DNA from: Phytoactinopolyspora limicola
Lineage (GTDB): Bacteria; Actinomycetota; Actinomycetes; Jiangellales; Jiangellaceae
Assembly (NCBI RefSeq): GCF_011320225.1
Contig: NZ_JAAOEN010000020.1
Coordinates: 1 to 64,000 of the forward strand
Direction of reading: 5' to 3'
Length of the DNA: 64,000 nt
Below the pieces are notes generated by a model that ran no database searches, had not been told where the DNA came from, and worked only from the letters and a program-made list of their open reading frames with translations. Made by a program: the position numbers and the translations under genes. Shown here one piece after another: positions 16,093 through 25,398 of this stretch; position 1 is the stretch's first letter, and each line of letters opens with the position of its first letter.

Positions 16093-17697
16093 GTGCGGTT
16101 CCGACTCCAGACGAATCCGGTGGTCTTCGGGACGTCGGTGATCGTGATCGTCGCGTTCTTGATCGCGGGGATCACGGCTACGGAGGCGCTCGGCCGAGTC
16201 TTCGACGCCATCCAGGACGGCATCGCGTCGTCACTTGGGTGGTATTACATCGTCGTCGTCGCCGGGTTCCTCGTGTTCGTGGTGTGGCTGGGGGCGACGA
16301 AGTTCGGCAAGATCCGTCTCGGCCCTCAGGACAGCCGGCCGGAGTACAGCTACCTCACCTGGTTCGCGATGCTGTTCACCGCCGGCATGGGCATCGGTCT
16401 GGTTTTCTGGGCGGTCGCCGAGCCGTTGTCACACCTCGCCCAGCCCCCGATGGCCGACCCGAGCACCGCCGCGGCCGAAGCCGAGGCGATGCGGTTCACG
16501 TTCTTCCACTGGGGGCTGCACGCCTGGGCCATCTACATCGTCGTCGGACTCGCGCTGGCCTACTTCGCCTACCGGCACGGCCTGCCGCTGTCCATCCGCA
16601 GCGCTCTCTACCCGATCCTCGGCCAGCGGATCCATGGCCGTTGGGGTGACGCGGTCGACATCTTCGCCGTATTCGGCACCATGTTCGGCGTCGCAACCTC
16701 CCTCGGCTTCGGGATTCTGCAAGTCAACGCCGGCTTGGACAGTCTGGGTATCCTCGAGCAGTCCACCACCGTGCAGGTGCTGCTGATCGCCGGAATCACC
16801 CTCGCCGCGGTCGCGTCGCTGATGGCCGGCTTGGACAAGGGCATCCTGCGGTTGTCGGTCACCAACCTGTGCATCGGGTTCGCCCTGTTGCTGTTCGTCT
16901 TGTTCGCCGGCCCCACCACCGACGTTCTGTCGAGCGTCGTCCAACAGGTGGGGCACTACGTACAGACGTTGCCCGAGACCACCATGTGGACCGACGCGCA
17001 GGAGCAGAGCGGCTGGCAGGCCGACTGGACCATCTTCTACTGGGGATGGTGGATCAGTTGGGCACCGTTCGTCGGCCTGTTCATCGCCCGGGTGTCGCGT
17101 GGCCGGACCATCCGCGAGTTCATCTTCGGTGTCTTGCTCGTCCCGGTGGGGTTCACGTTCACCTGGATGGGGGTTTTCGGCAACAACGCCTTCGCCGCTG
17201 ACCGCGACACCGATGGCCTCTTGTCCGAGCAGGTGGCGGACGATCCCGCGGTGGCGCTGTTCGGGCTGCTGGAGGAGTTGCCGCTCACGTCGATCATGAC
17301 GGTGTTGGCGATCTTGCTGGTGGCGACGTACTTCGTGACGTCGTCCGACTCGGCGTCGCTGGTCATCGACATGCTGACCTCGGGCGGCAACACCAATGCG
17401 CCGAAGATCCAGCGGGTCTTCTGGGCAGTCCTCGAAGGCGCGATCGCGGCGGTTCTCCTGGTGGCGGGGACGAGTGGTCTCGACGCACTACGCACCGCGG
17501 CGGTGACGACGGCGTTGCCGTTCAGTCTGGTGATGATCGTGATGTGTTACGGGCTCGTCCGGGCGGTCTACGCCGACGACCACCGGTGGCCGCTCGACCG
17601 AGTGGTTCTCACCGACCCCGCACACGAGAGGGTGCCCGAGTGTCCAGACGAGCAACGACGCAGCCCGTTCCGTGACGGGGTTCAGGGGTCACCGTGA
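16093..17697 (+). CDS. BCCT-family transporter
   Basis: A 534-residue secondary transporter of the betaine/carnitine/choline family, with about 12 membrane helices. Marks are FTAGMGIGLVFWAVAEPLSH, FFHWGLHAWAIY and the tryptophan-rich FYWGWWISWAPFVGLFIARVSRGR. I prefer the GTG at 16093, with GGGAGGT upstream, over an earlier in-frame ATG at 16051 that lacks one. It follows the dipeptide-type permeases by 100 bases. The combination suggests that the cluster handles a quaternary amine or a betaine-like compound, but osmolyte uptake unrelated to its neighbours is possible. The N-terminus is short and no long C-terminal osmosensor is seen. Confidence 0.92.
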   Translation: MRFRLQTNPVVFGTSVIVIVAFLIAGITATEALGRVFDAIQDGIASSLGWYYIVVVAGFLVFVVWLGATKFGKIRLGPQDSRPEYSYLTWFAMLFTAGMGIGLVFWAVAEPLSHLAQPPMADPSTAAAEAEAMRFTFFHWGLHAWAIYIVVGLALAYFAYRHGLPLSIRSALYPILGQRIHGRWGDAVDIFAVFGTMFGVATSLGFGILQVNAGLDSLGILEQSTTVQVLLIAGITLAAVASLMAGLDKGILRLSVTNLCIGFALLLFVLFAGPTTDVLSSVVQQVGHYVQTLPETTMWTDAQEQSGWQADWTIFYWGWWISWAPFVGLFIARVSRGRTIREFIFGVLLVPVGFTFTWMGVFGNNAFAADRDTDGLLSEQVADDPAVALFGLLEELPLTSIMTVLAILLVATYFVTSSDSASLVIDMLTSGGNTNAPKIQRVFWAVLEGAIAAVLLVAGTSGLDALRTAAVTTALPFSLVMIVMCYGLVRAVYADDHRWPLDRVVLTDPAHERVPECPDEQRRSPFRDGVQGSP

Positions 17698-17729
17698 CGG
17701 TGCACCGCTGATCGGGCCGGGGATCCGGT

Positions 17730-18314
17730 TCATGAGATGTCGGCCCCCGGTGGTGTCATGGGCGACGTGCAGAGTTTGACCATGCCCTGGTCGTTGAGCC
17801 GGTAGTCGAACACCTCGCCCCCGGCGTCGAGCTCCACCCAATAACCGTCGACGATCGCCTGGGTATACATCTGACCTGGCTCCGGGCAGCCGAGTGAACC
17901 GTCCGGCCACTGCACCGCCTGTGCGCGGACTACCGTGACGCCACCGACATCGACACCCGACCGGCCCGCGGCGTCGGCGATCACCTCATCCAGGAACTCG
18001 GCCGGTACTTCACCGGTGACCGGCGGCGGCGCGGTGGGAGCCGGGGTCAGCCGATCCGGCGGTGTTGGATCGGGGTGACCGGTGCCCGGGTCGGGTGTGG
18101 TGTCGTTCTCCGGGGTGTCCGGCGTGGTTGGGTCAGGGGCCGGCGACCGTTCGTTCTCGTCGGGCGACACGGTGTCCTCGGTGGGTTGGGGGTGGGTGGG
18201 CTCGGTCGGGCCGCCGGTGCCGGGAACACCGGCCTCCGGACTGGAATCGTCAGCGCCGCAGCCGGTCAGCCCGATCACCAGCAGGGCAACGGTGACACAC
18301 ACGCCGCTTCTCAT
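17730..18314 (-). CDS. Putative lipoprotein with Pro/Thr-rich linker
   Basis: About 194 residues from the ATG at 18314: a short signal peptide with lipobox LTGC, a long linker rich in Pro, Thr, Asp and Glu (about 25-110) and a compact C-terminal domain with QWPDGSLGCPEPGQMYTQ and two further cysteines. The domain is widespread among actinobacterial lipoproteins, but its function is unknown to me. Alternative in-frame ATGs at 18359, 18365 and 18371 lie inside a Q palindrome, so the shorter start is preferred, though no strong ribosome binding site is visible. Confidence 0.7.
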   Translation of the reverse strand: MRSGVCVTVALLVIGLTGCGADDSSPEAGVPGTGGPTEPTHPQPTEDTVSPDENERSPAPDPTTPDTPENDTTPDPGTGHPDPTPPDRLTPAPTAPPPVTGEVPAEFLDEVIADAAGRSGVDVGGVTVVRAQAVQWPDGSLGCPEPGQMYTQAIVDGYWVELDAGGEVFDYRLNDQGMVKLCTSPMTPPGADIS

Positions 18315-18355
18315 ATCGGTGAGACGGCGGGGTAGCCCCTGCCGGTTCCCCCCTT

Positions 18356-18411
18356 CCATGATCATGAACACTTTGCCGGGCGATAGCCCGGCAAAGTGTT
18401 CATGATCATGG
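18356..18411. repeat. Q-family intergenic palindrome, copy 2
   Basis: Perfect 26-base arms (18356-18381 and 18386-18411) around the loop GATA. Outer sequence CCATGATCATGAACAC; inner stem CTTTGCCGGGC. It lies between the subtilase stop and the lipoprotein start, both leftward. Ten bases separate it from the subtilase stop, which reads TGATCACC. Confidence 0.9.
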
Positions 18412-18420
18412 GGTAGGTGA

Positions 18421-21400
18421 TCAGTCGACTAGCTCCAGCACGGATGCCTCCCCGCGGCCCGGAGCGCCGCCCCGGTACATCAACAGCAGGCCGGTCTCCG
18501 TGGTATTCGGCCCCGGTCCGTTGTCGACGTACTCCAGCGTCTCCCGGCCTCGGGCCGGTACCACACCCGAGCCCACGGAGCCGTCGCCGAAGACACCCAG
18601 GAACCTCTCACCCATCGGGGCGATCGTGATGCCGTCGATCTCGTCACCGGGCCCCCCGAAGTAGGTGTCGACCGCCAGCGCCCGCAGGTCGATGGGGGTG
18701 CCGGCGTCGGCGGCGTTCATCCCGATCTGTTCACCGCAGATCGTCAGCACCGTGTTGGCGCTGTTGGTGTCGTGGTCGGTGAGGAACCAGGCGGCCGCCT
18801 GGTTAGTGGACAGGTCGACCACGAAGGTGGCGTTGCGGCCGTCGTTGAACGCGGAGAACGACAGATCCCGGTTCACGACGACGTAGTCGGGGTCGCCATT
18901 CTGGTCGATGTCGAGCCACAGCTCGAACGATGCCGGCGCGCTGGCGTGAGTCTGACGTTCCCAGGTGTTGACCGCGAACGCGAGCAGGAAAGACTCGTCC
19001 TCCGAACAGAACCCGGCTGGCACCGGGTAGGTGGCCACCCCGAGGTGACGGAGGTCCGGCGTGGGCATGCCCTGGCCCGGGCCACCGGTCTCCTGCTGCG
19101 GGCTGCTGCCGATCAGGGAGTACGTCTCCACCGGTGCGTCCCCGAAGCCGAGGTTGTGTAGCCGGAGGGTGTCCCGGATCGACGTCTCGCGGACGTTGCC
19201 AGCCTGCCTCGGCAGCACGTGCCACGGAACGCGGAGGGTGTTGTGGTCGGCGCCGGACTCGGTGAACGTCAGGTAGCCGTCGGACTCCATGGACGTGAGC
19301 GCGGCGCCGTCGGCGCCCAGGGCGCCCGATCCGAGGTTCCACTCCGGCAGCTTGGTGGTGTCGATGTCCAACCGCACCCGGACGTCGCGGGAACGCCCGG
19401 CCGGCACGGTCACCTGACCCGGCGCACGGACCGTCACCGCTCCCGACGCCTCGTCGTCGGCGAACCGGAAACTGGGTGTGATGTCGAACCGCATCCTGCG
19501 GTCGGAGAGGTTGGTGACCTGGACCGTTTCGGTCAACGTGACCCGCCGCTCGTGGACTTCGCGGAAGCCGAACGAGAGCACCGCGCCGTGCTGCTCGGGA
19601 ACCCAGGCGACCGCTTCGGCCCCCAGGGCTCGGTCGACCCGGACCTCACCGCCACCGATCCGGCTGATCGGCGCCAGCCCGCCCCCGAGCAGTTCGTGGG
19701 CGTTCTGGATCTCGGTCTCGCCGGTGTTGATGAGGTTGGCCTTGACCTGCATAGCGTCTCGCTCCGGATAGGCCTGCATGAGCAGCGCCGCCGAGCCGGA
19801 CACCATCGGGGCCGCCCCGGACGTCCCGCCGAAGGGCCGGGTGCCGGTTCCGGTGCCGACGAGGGCCGACACCGATGCGCCGGGTGCGGCGATCTCCGGT
19901 TTGACGATGTTCGATCCCATGGTTGGTCCACGAGACGACGAGCCGACGACGTGGCCCACTAGCGGCGCGCCATCGTTGGGGTCGAACCTGACCTGCACCC
20001 CGTCGGCGAGGTGGCTCTTGATAGCGGCGTTCTCCTCCATGCCGATCATGAATCCAGGGATGTCGATCGGGCGGTCTCCGCCGTCGCCGCCGGTGAACGG
20101 GGCTTCTGGTGTCACCAAGCCGATGATGCCGGCCAGGCCGCCGGCCTGACTGATGTAGCTGATCTTGAGGCTGAAGTTGCAGTCGCCACGGTCGACGAGC
20201 ACCACGTAGCCCTCCAGGCTGCCGGGCTCGAAGGGTTCGCAGCCCAAGAGGTTACCCCCGGCGCCGTCGCCGTACTGCACGGGTCCTTCGATGACGTCGT
20301 CGAGCGGCGCTGACCACGGCTGGAAGATGGCGCCGTACTCACCGGCGATCGCCTCGGGCGAGAGGACGTCGAGCACGGGCAGCCGGTCCGCTGGCACGTG
20401 TGTTTGTGCTACCGACAACGCCGACGGCGCGGCCGCGGGGGTACCGGTGATAAACGGCCGGTCCGAGCTGTTCCCGGACGATGCCACCACGAGAACACCG
20501 AGGCCGGCGACGTTCTCCACCGCTTGCGAGAGCTGGTTGTCGAAGTGCTGGCCGTACGAGGCGCCGAGGGACATGTTGACGATGTCGACGGGGTCGCTCG
20601 GGTCGCCGGTACCGTACGGGTCGAGCACCCAGTCCATGGACTGCATCAGGGCGATGCCGGAGCAAGCGCTGTCGAGGGTGGCGCAGACCTTGCCGGCGTA
20701 GAGGTCGACGGCGGGAGCAACACCATCGAGCCCACCCACGATGTCGGCGACGTTGGTGCCGTGGCCTTCCCCGTCGATCGGGTCGGGGTTCGGGTTGAGC
20801 TGCTCCGGCGGGTCGCCGCCAACCCAGAACTCGCCGACGAAATCGTAGCCTTCGACCACCTTGTCGGTGGGGAAGAGCCCGTTGCGTTCGGTGTTGGTGG
20901 GGTCGTCCGGGTCGGTGCCGTAGGCGGCCTCGTATGCCTCGACGGTGCCTTCGCCGCCGAGGTTGGCATGGGTGTAGTCGACGCCGGAGTCCAGCACCGC
21001 TACCCGGATCCCCTCGCCGTCGAAGCCGGCATCGTGTACGGCGTGTCCACCGATGTAGGGGACGGTGTCGGTCAGCGTCTTCTCGTAGTCGATGACCCGG
21101 GCGATCGACAGCACTCGGTCGTCTTCGGCCAACTCCGCGAGGATGTCGGCGTCGACTTCGACCATCACCGCGTTCAGCGCATCCGAAACGGACGCGACCT
21201 CGGTGGCGGCGCCGTCTCGGCTGGTGACCGTGCGCAGGATGGCGTCCTGCTGGCGTTCTACGGCAGCCTTCTGGGCCTGCCGCTCGGCGCGGGTGGCATC
21301 CGCGGCCGTGACCACCGCGACGGGCTCCTCGCTGAGCTGGATGCTGACTAGTTCGGTGCCGGTGGCGTCGAGCAGGGCGGGATCGAGTTTGCTCTCTACT

Positions 21401-21561
21401 TCGGACCGGGTCGCGGTGACCGGCTCGTCGAGCTTGAGGTCGCCGAAATGGTCGGAGAACGGGCGTTCAGGCTGCTCCAGATGTTCCTGGGCCACCACTG
21501 CCGAGGTGCCAGCGGCGATCAAGCCGAGGGAAATGACGGCGATCGCGAGTTTTCTTACCAT
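18421..21561 (-). CDS. Secreted subtilisin-like serine protease (S8) with PA domain
   Basis: A 1046-residue secreted protease. Signal peptide about 1-24, an inhibitor I9-like propeptide (about 68-160, LVSIQLSEEPVAVV), then the subtilase domain with Asp191 in AVLDSGVDYTHAN, His267 in DGEGHGTNVADIVGG and Ser581 in GGTSGAAPMVSGSAAL. A PA insert lies between His and Ser (about 410-540; VVLVDRGDCNFSLK). Beta-rich C-terminal domains fill the last 400 residues. GGGAGGAT precedes the ATG at 21561; an earlier in-frame ATG at 21609 is unlikely. Function: extracellular protein degradation. No sorting motif is seen. Confidence 0.94.
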   Translation of the reverse strand: MVRKLAIAVISLGLIAAGTSAVVAQEHLEQPERPFSDHFGDLKLDEPVTATRSEVESKLDPALLDATGTELVSIQLSEEPVAVVTAADATRAERQAQKAAVERQQDAILRTVTSRDGAATEVASVSDALNAVMVEVDADILAELAEDDRVLSIARVIDYEKTLTDTVPYIGGHAVHDAGFDGEGIRVAVLDSGVDYTHANLGGEGTVEAYEAAYGTDPDDPTNTERNGLFPTDKVVEGYDFVGEFWVGGDPPEQLNPNPDPIDGEGHGTNVADIVGGLDGVAPAVDLYAGKVCATLDSACSGIALMQSMDWVLDPYGTGDPSDPVDIVNMSLGASYGQHFDNQLSQAVENVAGLGVLVVASSGNSSDRPFITGTPAAAPSALSVAQTHVPADRLPVLDVLSPEAIAGEYGAIFQPWSAPLDDVIEGPVQYGDGAGGNLLGCEPFEPGSLEGYVVLVDRGDCNFSLKISYISQAGGLAGIIGLVTPEAPFTGGDGGDRPIDIPGFMIGMEENAAIKSHLADGVQVRFDPNDGAPLVGHVVGSSSRGPTMGSNIVKPEIAAPGASVSALVGTGTGTRPFGGTSGAAPMVSGSAALLMQAYPERDAMQVKANLINTGETEIQNAHELLGGGLAPISRIGGGEVRVDRALGAEAVAWVPEQHGAVLSFGFREVHERRVTLTETVQVTNLSDRRMRFDITPSFRFADDEASGAVTVRAPGQVTVPAGRSRDVRVRLDIDTTKLPEWNLGSGALGADGAALTSMESDGYLTFTESGADHNTLRVPWHVLPRQAGNVRETSIRDTLRLHNLGFGDAPVETYSLIGSSPQQETGGPGQGMPTPDLRHLGVATYPVPAGFCSEDESFLLAFAVNTWERQTHASAPASFELWLDIDQNGDPDYVVVNRDLSFSAFNDGRNATFVVDLSTNQAAAWFLTDHDTNSANTVLTICGEQIGMNAADAGTPIDLRALAVDTYFGGPGDEIDGITIAPMGERFLGVFGDGSVGSGVVPARGRETLEYVDNGPGPNTTETGLLLMYRGGAPGRGEASVLELVD

Positions 21562-21749
21562 CTCGGGGATCCTCCCGGGCCGGTTTATTCGGTTTTCCCC
21601 CGTGTGCACAGAACGTCTTACGTCCGGCGCGTGTCGATGTGACGTGACGTTAGCACCGTGTCACACCCCTGCATAGAGTGCGAACGGGTCATAACATCGA
21701 CTATCAGGTCCGGTTCGGTACTCGGGTGAACGGACGGCTTTCTGGGCCG

Positions 21750-23387
21750 TCAGCCGTATTCCACCGCGTGTGCGTCCCGGGCGAGCAGCGCCACGTGCAG
21801 CGAGGTCAGCGACTCCGGGGCGGTGACGTCCATACCCAGGATCTGCTCGATTCGGGCCAGCCTTTCGTAGAACGCCGGCCGGGACAGGTGAACGGCGGCC
21901 GCGGCGTGCGACTTGTGACCGCCATGCTCCACGTGTGCGCGCAGGATGTCCATGAACGACGTGCCGTGTTCCTCGTCGTGGGCCACCAGCGGCGCCAGTT
22001 CTCGTTCGGCGAAGGCCGCGAGACGATCGTCGTCGCGAAGGAGTTGAATGAGCCCACGCAGCCGGACGTTCTCCAGGCGGTGGCAGCTGACTTGGCCGGC
22101 ACCCGGGGTCCGGAGGGCCGCGGAAGCGACATGGCGAGCCTCGCTGAGGGTGCGCCGCACGGACGGGACGTGGCCGACGGCAGCGCCAGCGGCGACCAGA
22201 ATGGGCAGGGGGCGCGGGGCGGCCTGCGCGGCGCGGTGGATCAGTCCGGCCAGGTGATCGACGGTGGAGATCGGATCGACGCTGGTTGGCAGGGAGAGTA
22301 GGGCCAAGACGGCGTCGTCGTCGATGACGGCGACGAGCGCGGCGGTCCCGGCGGCCCGGAGCGTGCTGGCCGTGATCTCGGTCAGGTCACGCAGCCGCTC
22401 CTCGGTGGCCAGGACGTGATGGGTCGAGGTGGCGACACCGGCGGGTACCGCCACGAGGCCGACGAGGAGCCGGCCGGTCAGCGGGAGTCCGGCCGCTGGG
22501 CACCTGGTCAGCAGTTCGCGGGTGGGGGTGCCCCCAGCGGCCAGCGCGGTGAGCAGGGTCCGGTGGGTCTGTCGCTCGAGGCTCTCGCGGTCGCGGGCGG
22601 CCAGCCGTTGCAACGCCAGCGTCGATGCGCCACGTTCGGCCAGGACTACAAGGTGATGTGGCGGGGGTTCGGGGCAGGGCAGGATCAGTCGGCCCCAGTC
22701 GTCCCCCCGGGCTCCAACAACCGTCACCAGCCAGCCGGCTGCCTCGTCATACGCGGTGCGTTCGGCCGGAGTCACCGCCCGGGAACGCTGCTCCCACCCG
22801 GCGAGCAATTCACCAGCGTCGTCGTCGCCGGCATCGAAGGCCAGGATGTGATGGCGAGTCGACTCCAGGACCACGGGTAAACCACAGATGCGGCGGACTT
22901 CGGCGAGGATTTCGGCCGGCTCCGCGCCGGCCACGCTGAGCGCGGTGAAAGTGCGATGGATCCGCTCGGCTGCCCGCAGCTCGCTGAGCTGGGCGTCGAC
23001 GACGAGTTCCCCGACGGCTTCGGTGACCCGGGCGAACCGCACCTCACGTGCCCACGCGATCAGCGGTAGTCCGGCCTTCTCGCAGGCGTCCACCATGGCC
23101 GTGGGTAGTTGATCGCTCCAACGCCGGCCGAGTTCGACGATGAGGCCGGACGCTCCGGCGGCGACGAGGTCGGCCACGTACGCGGCCAGCCGGGTGTCGT
23201 CGGACGGCAGGGCGATGCCCGTGGTGAGGACGAGATCGCCACCTCGTAGCAGCCGGGCGATATCGGACACCTCGGCGGAGTGCACCCAACGCACTCGTCG
23301 GCTGAGACCGCCGGCGCCCGCCACCACCCGGGGCCCACCCCGGCGAACAGCTGGCATGGCGACCACGTCGGCCACCGTCGGCAACAT
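21750..23387 (-). CDS. PucR-family transcriptional regulator (AdeR-like)
   Basis: A 545-residue regulator: N-terminal PucR domain (LPTVADVVAMPAV; RRVRWVHSAEVSDIARLLRGGDLVLTTG), a central GGDEF-like region and a C-terminal HTH_30 (AAAAVHLSRPAFYERLARIE). GGGAG precedes the ATG at 23387; an in-frame ATG at 23426 is an alternative. It diverges from the alanine dehydrogenase gene with about 145 bases between starts. In Bacillus the PucR protein AdeR activates ald, so this pair probably works the same way, with alanine as candidate signal. Confidence 0.9.
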   Translation of the reverse strand: MLPTVADVVAMPAVRRGGPRVVAGAGGLSRRVRWVHSAEVSDIARLLRGGDLVLTTGIALPSDDTRLAAYVADLVAAGASGLIVELGRRWSDQLPTAMVDACEKAGLPLIAWAREVRFARVTEAVGELVVDAQLSELRAAERIHRTFTALSVAGAEPAEILAEVRRICGLPVVLESTRHHILAFDAGDDDAGELLAGWEQRSRAVTPAERTAYDEAAGWLVTVVGARGDDWGRLILPCPEPPPHHLVVLAERGASTLALQRLAARDRESLERQTHRTLLTALAAGGTPTRELLTRCPAAGLPLTGRLLVGLVAVPAGVATSTHHVLATEERLRDLTEITASTLRAAGTAALVAVIDDDAVLALLSLPTSVDPISTVDHLAGLIHRAAQAAPRPLPILVAAGAAVGHVPSVRRTLSEARHVASAALRTPGAGQVSCHRLENVRLRGLIQLLRDDDRLAAFAERELAPLVAHDEEHGTSFMDILRAHVEHGGHKSHAAAAVHLSRPAFYERLARIEQILGMDVTAPESLTSLHVALLARDAHAVEYG

Positions 23388-23532
23388 CGCACTCCCGACA
23401 TAGTGTCGTGAACTCAGGGCTTCCATTAACAGAATGTCGGTTCCGCTGGGGTGTGCGCAAGGCCTTTGATGGTCACCAGGGCGTTCGAGTCCTGATCCGC
23501 TGACCCTGCCGAGCCGACCGCAAGGACCCGCC

Positions 23533-24657
23533 GTGAAGATCGGTATCCCGCGTGAGCTGAAGAACCACGAGTATCGAGTCGCCGCCACCCCCGCCGGAGT
23601 GCGTGAACTGACCACCCACAACCACGACGTCTACGTCGAGCGAGGCGCTGGCGTCGGATCGTCGGTCAGTGATGACGACTACCTGGCGGCCGGTGCCAAG
23701 GTGGTCGACTCGGCTGACGAGGTATGGGCCGAAGGTGAGCTGATCCTCAAGGTCAAAGAGCCGGTGCCGGCCGAGTACCACCGCATGCGCGCCGGCCAGG
23801 TGCTGTTCACATACCTGCACCTGGCCGCGTCCCGGTCGTGCACCGACGCGTTGCTGGAACGTGAGGTGACGGGAATCGCCTACGAAACCGTGCAGCGGTC
23901 GGACGGTTCATTGCCGTTGCTGGCACCGATGAGCGAGGTCGCCGGCCGGCTGGCACCGCAGGTGGGGGCGTATCACCTGATGCAATCGGCGGGCGGTCGT
24001 GGTGTGCTGCCCGGCGGGGTTCCGGGCACTCGGGCCGCTGAGGTGGTGGTCATCGGCGCCGGCGTGGCCGGTATGAACGCAACCTCCGTGGCGGTAGGGA
24101 TGGGAGCCGAGGTCACCCTCCTCGACCTCGACATCGACCGACTCCGCCGCGCCGACGCCCTCTACAACGGTCGGGTTCGCACCGTCGTGTCCAACACGTT
24201 CGAGATCGAGCGGGCGGTGCTGGATGCCGACCTGGTGATCGGTGCCGTGCTGATCCCCGGTGCACAGGCCCCGCGGCTGGTCACCAAGGACATGGTGGCT
24301 CGGATGAAGCCTGGGACGGTACTCGTGGACATCGCCGTCGACCAGGGCGGCTGCTTCGAGGGCACCCGGCCGACCACCCACGACGACCCGACGTTCGCCG
24401 TTCACGACGCTGTCTATTACTGCGTCGCGAACATGCCCGGCGCGGTGCCGGTGACATCGACGTCGGCCCTGACGAACGCGACGTTGCCCTACGCTGTCCG
24501 GCTGGCCGACCTCGGCTGGCACGAGGCGTTGCGGCGGGATCAGGCGCTGGCCGGCGGTCTCAACACACACGCCGGCACGTTGACCAATCAGCAGGTGGCG
24601 GCCGCGTTCGACCATCCATACACCGACGTCGCGGACGTGCTCACTCCGGCCCGGTGA
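23533..24657 (+). CDS. ald: Alanine dehydrogenase
   Basis: A 374-residue cytoplasmic enzyme interconverting L-alanine and pyruvate plus ammonia with NAD. It opens with the family N-terminus [20 protein letters not shown] and has [11 protein letters not shown], the glycine-rich NAD site [12 protein letters not shown] and the conserved [21 protein letters not shown]. Length fits the family exactly. Translation starts at a GTG (23533). The last 17 bases overlap the 3' end of a leftward ABC permease gene. Confidence 0.96.
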   Translation: MKIGIPRELKNHEYRVAATPAGVRELTTHNHDVYVERGAGVGSSVSDDDYLAAGAKVVDSADEVWAEGELILKVKEPVPAEYHRMRAGQVLFTYLHLAASRSCTDALLEREVTGIAYETVQRSDGSLPLLAPMSEVAGRLAPQVGAYHLMQSAGGRGVLPGGVPGTRAAEVVVIGAGVAGMNATSVAVGMGAEVTLLDLDIDRLRRADALYNGRVRTVVSNTFEIERAVLDADLVIGAVLIPGAQAPRLVTKDMVARMKPGTVLVDIAVDQGGCFEGTRPTTHDDPTFAVHDAVYYCVANMPGAVPVTSTSALTNATLPYAVRLADLGWHEALRRDQALAGGLNTHAGTLTNQQVAAAFDHPYTDVADVLTPAR

Positions 24658-25357
24658 GGGTGAACCGGGCCAGCCGCCAGCCCGCATACCACGTCGCAGC
24701 GGCGAACGCACCAACCAGAAGCACCACCGCGACTCCGAGTGCGACGTCCGCCGACAGCAGGCCCGGGGCGGCGATCGACTCGGCCACCGACAACGCCCAT
24801 TGTTGAACGCTGAGCACCCGGGCGCCCGGCACGACGCTGCCCACCAGGCTCTCCCAGACCAGCGCGTACACGAGGCCGAGCATCACGGCTTGCCGGAGGA
24901 TGGTGGCCAGCAGGAGGAACACCGCACTGTAGACGGCGCCGGCGGCGAACGCTCCGGCCCCGAGGGCGACGGCGAGGCTCCCGGAGCCCCCAACCATGAT
25001 CAGAGCGGCGAGGACGGTCGGCACCACGGCGAAGGTGAACATCGCCGCTACCGCCACCACGAGTTTGCTGTGGATGATCGTCGCCCTGGACATTGGTTTG
25101 GCCAGCAAGTAGACGATCGAGCCGTCGTCGATCTCCGGTCCGATCGCACCAGTGCCGACGATCAGCCCGAACAGCGGAAGGAGGGTGCCGAGGGACACCG
25201 CCCGGAGAAGGGCGGCGGCCTCGCCTTGGTCGATGTCGGCGAACACCCGCAACAGGACGGCCAGGACGACGATAAGCAGGGCCAGCGCCGCCAGCAGAAG
25301 CACCCGCCGCCCGCCCAGCATCGACCGCGCGGTGAGCCGGACAACGGTTGTGTTCAC
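24641..25357 (-). CDS. ABC transporter permease (ABC-2 type)
   Basis: A 238-residue membrane protein with about six hydrophobic helices and the charged segment GPEIDDGSIVYLLAKPMSRATII, typical of ABC-2 exporter permeases. It is the last gene of a leftward run and follows its probable ATPase (25399-26316) by 41 bases. It overlaps ald tail to tail by 17 bases. Substrate unknown; such pairs in actinobacteria often handle peptides, lipids or antibiotics. Confidence 0.85.
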   Translation of the reverse strand: MNTTVVRLTARSMLGGRRVLLLAALALLIVVLAVLLRVFADIDQGEAAALLRAVSLGTLLPLFGLIVGTGAIGPEIDDGSIVYLLAKPMSRATIIHSKLVVAVAAMFTFAVVPTVLAALIMVGGSGSLAVALGAGAFAAGAVYSAVFLLLATILRQAVMLGLVYALVWESLVGSVVPGARVLSVQQWALSVAESIAAPGLLSADVALGVAVVLLVGAFAAATWYAGWRLARFTLTGPE

Positions 25358-25398
25358 TGCGGTGACCTCCTGGTTCGGCGTGAGATGTGCATGGTCGC

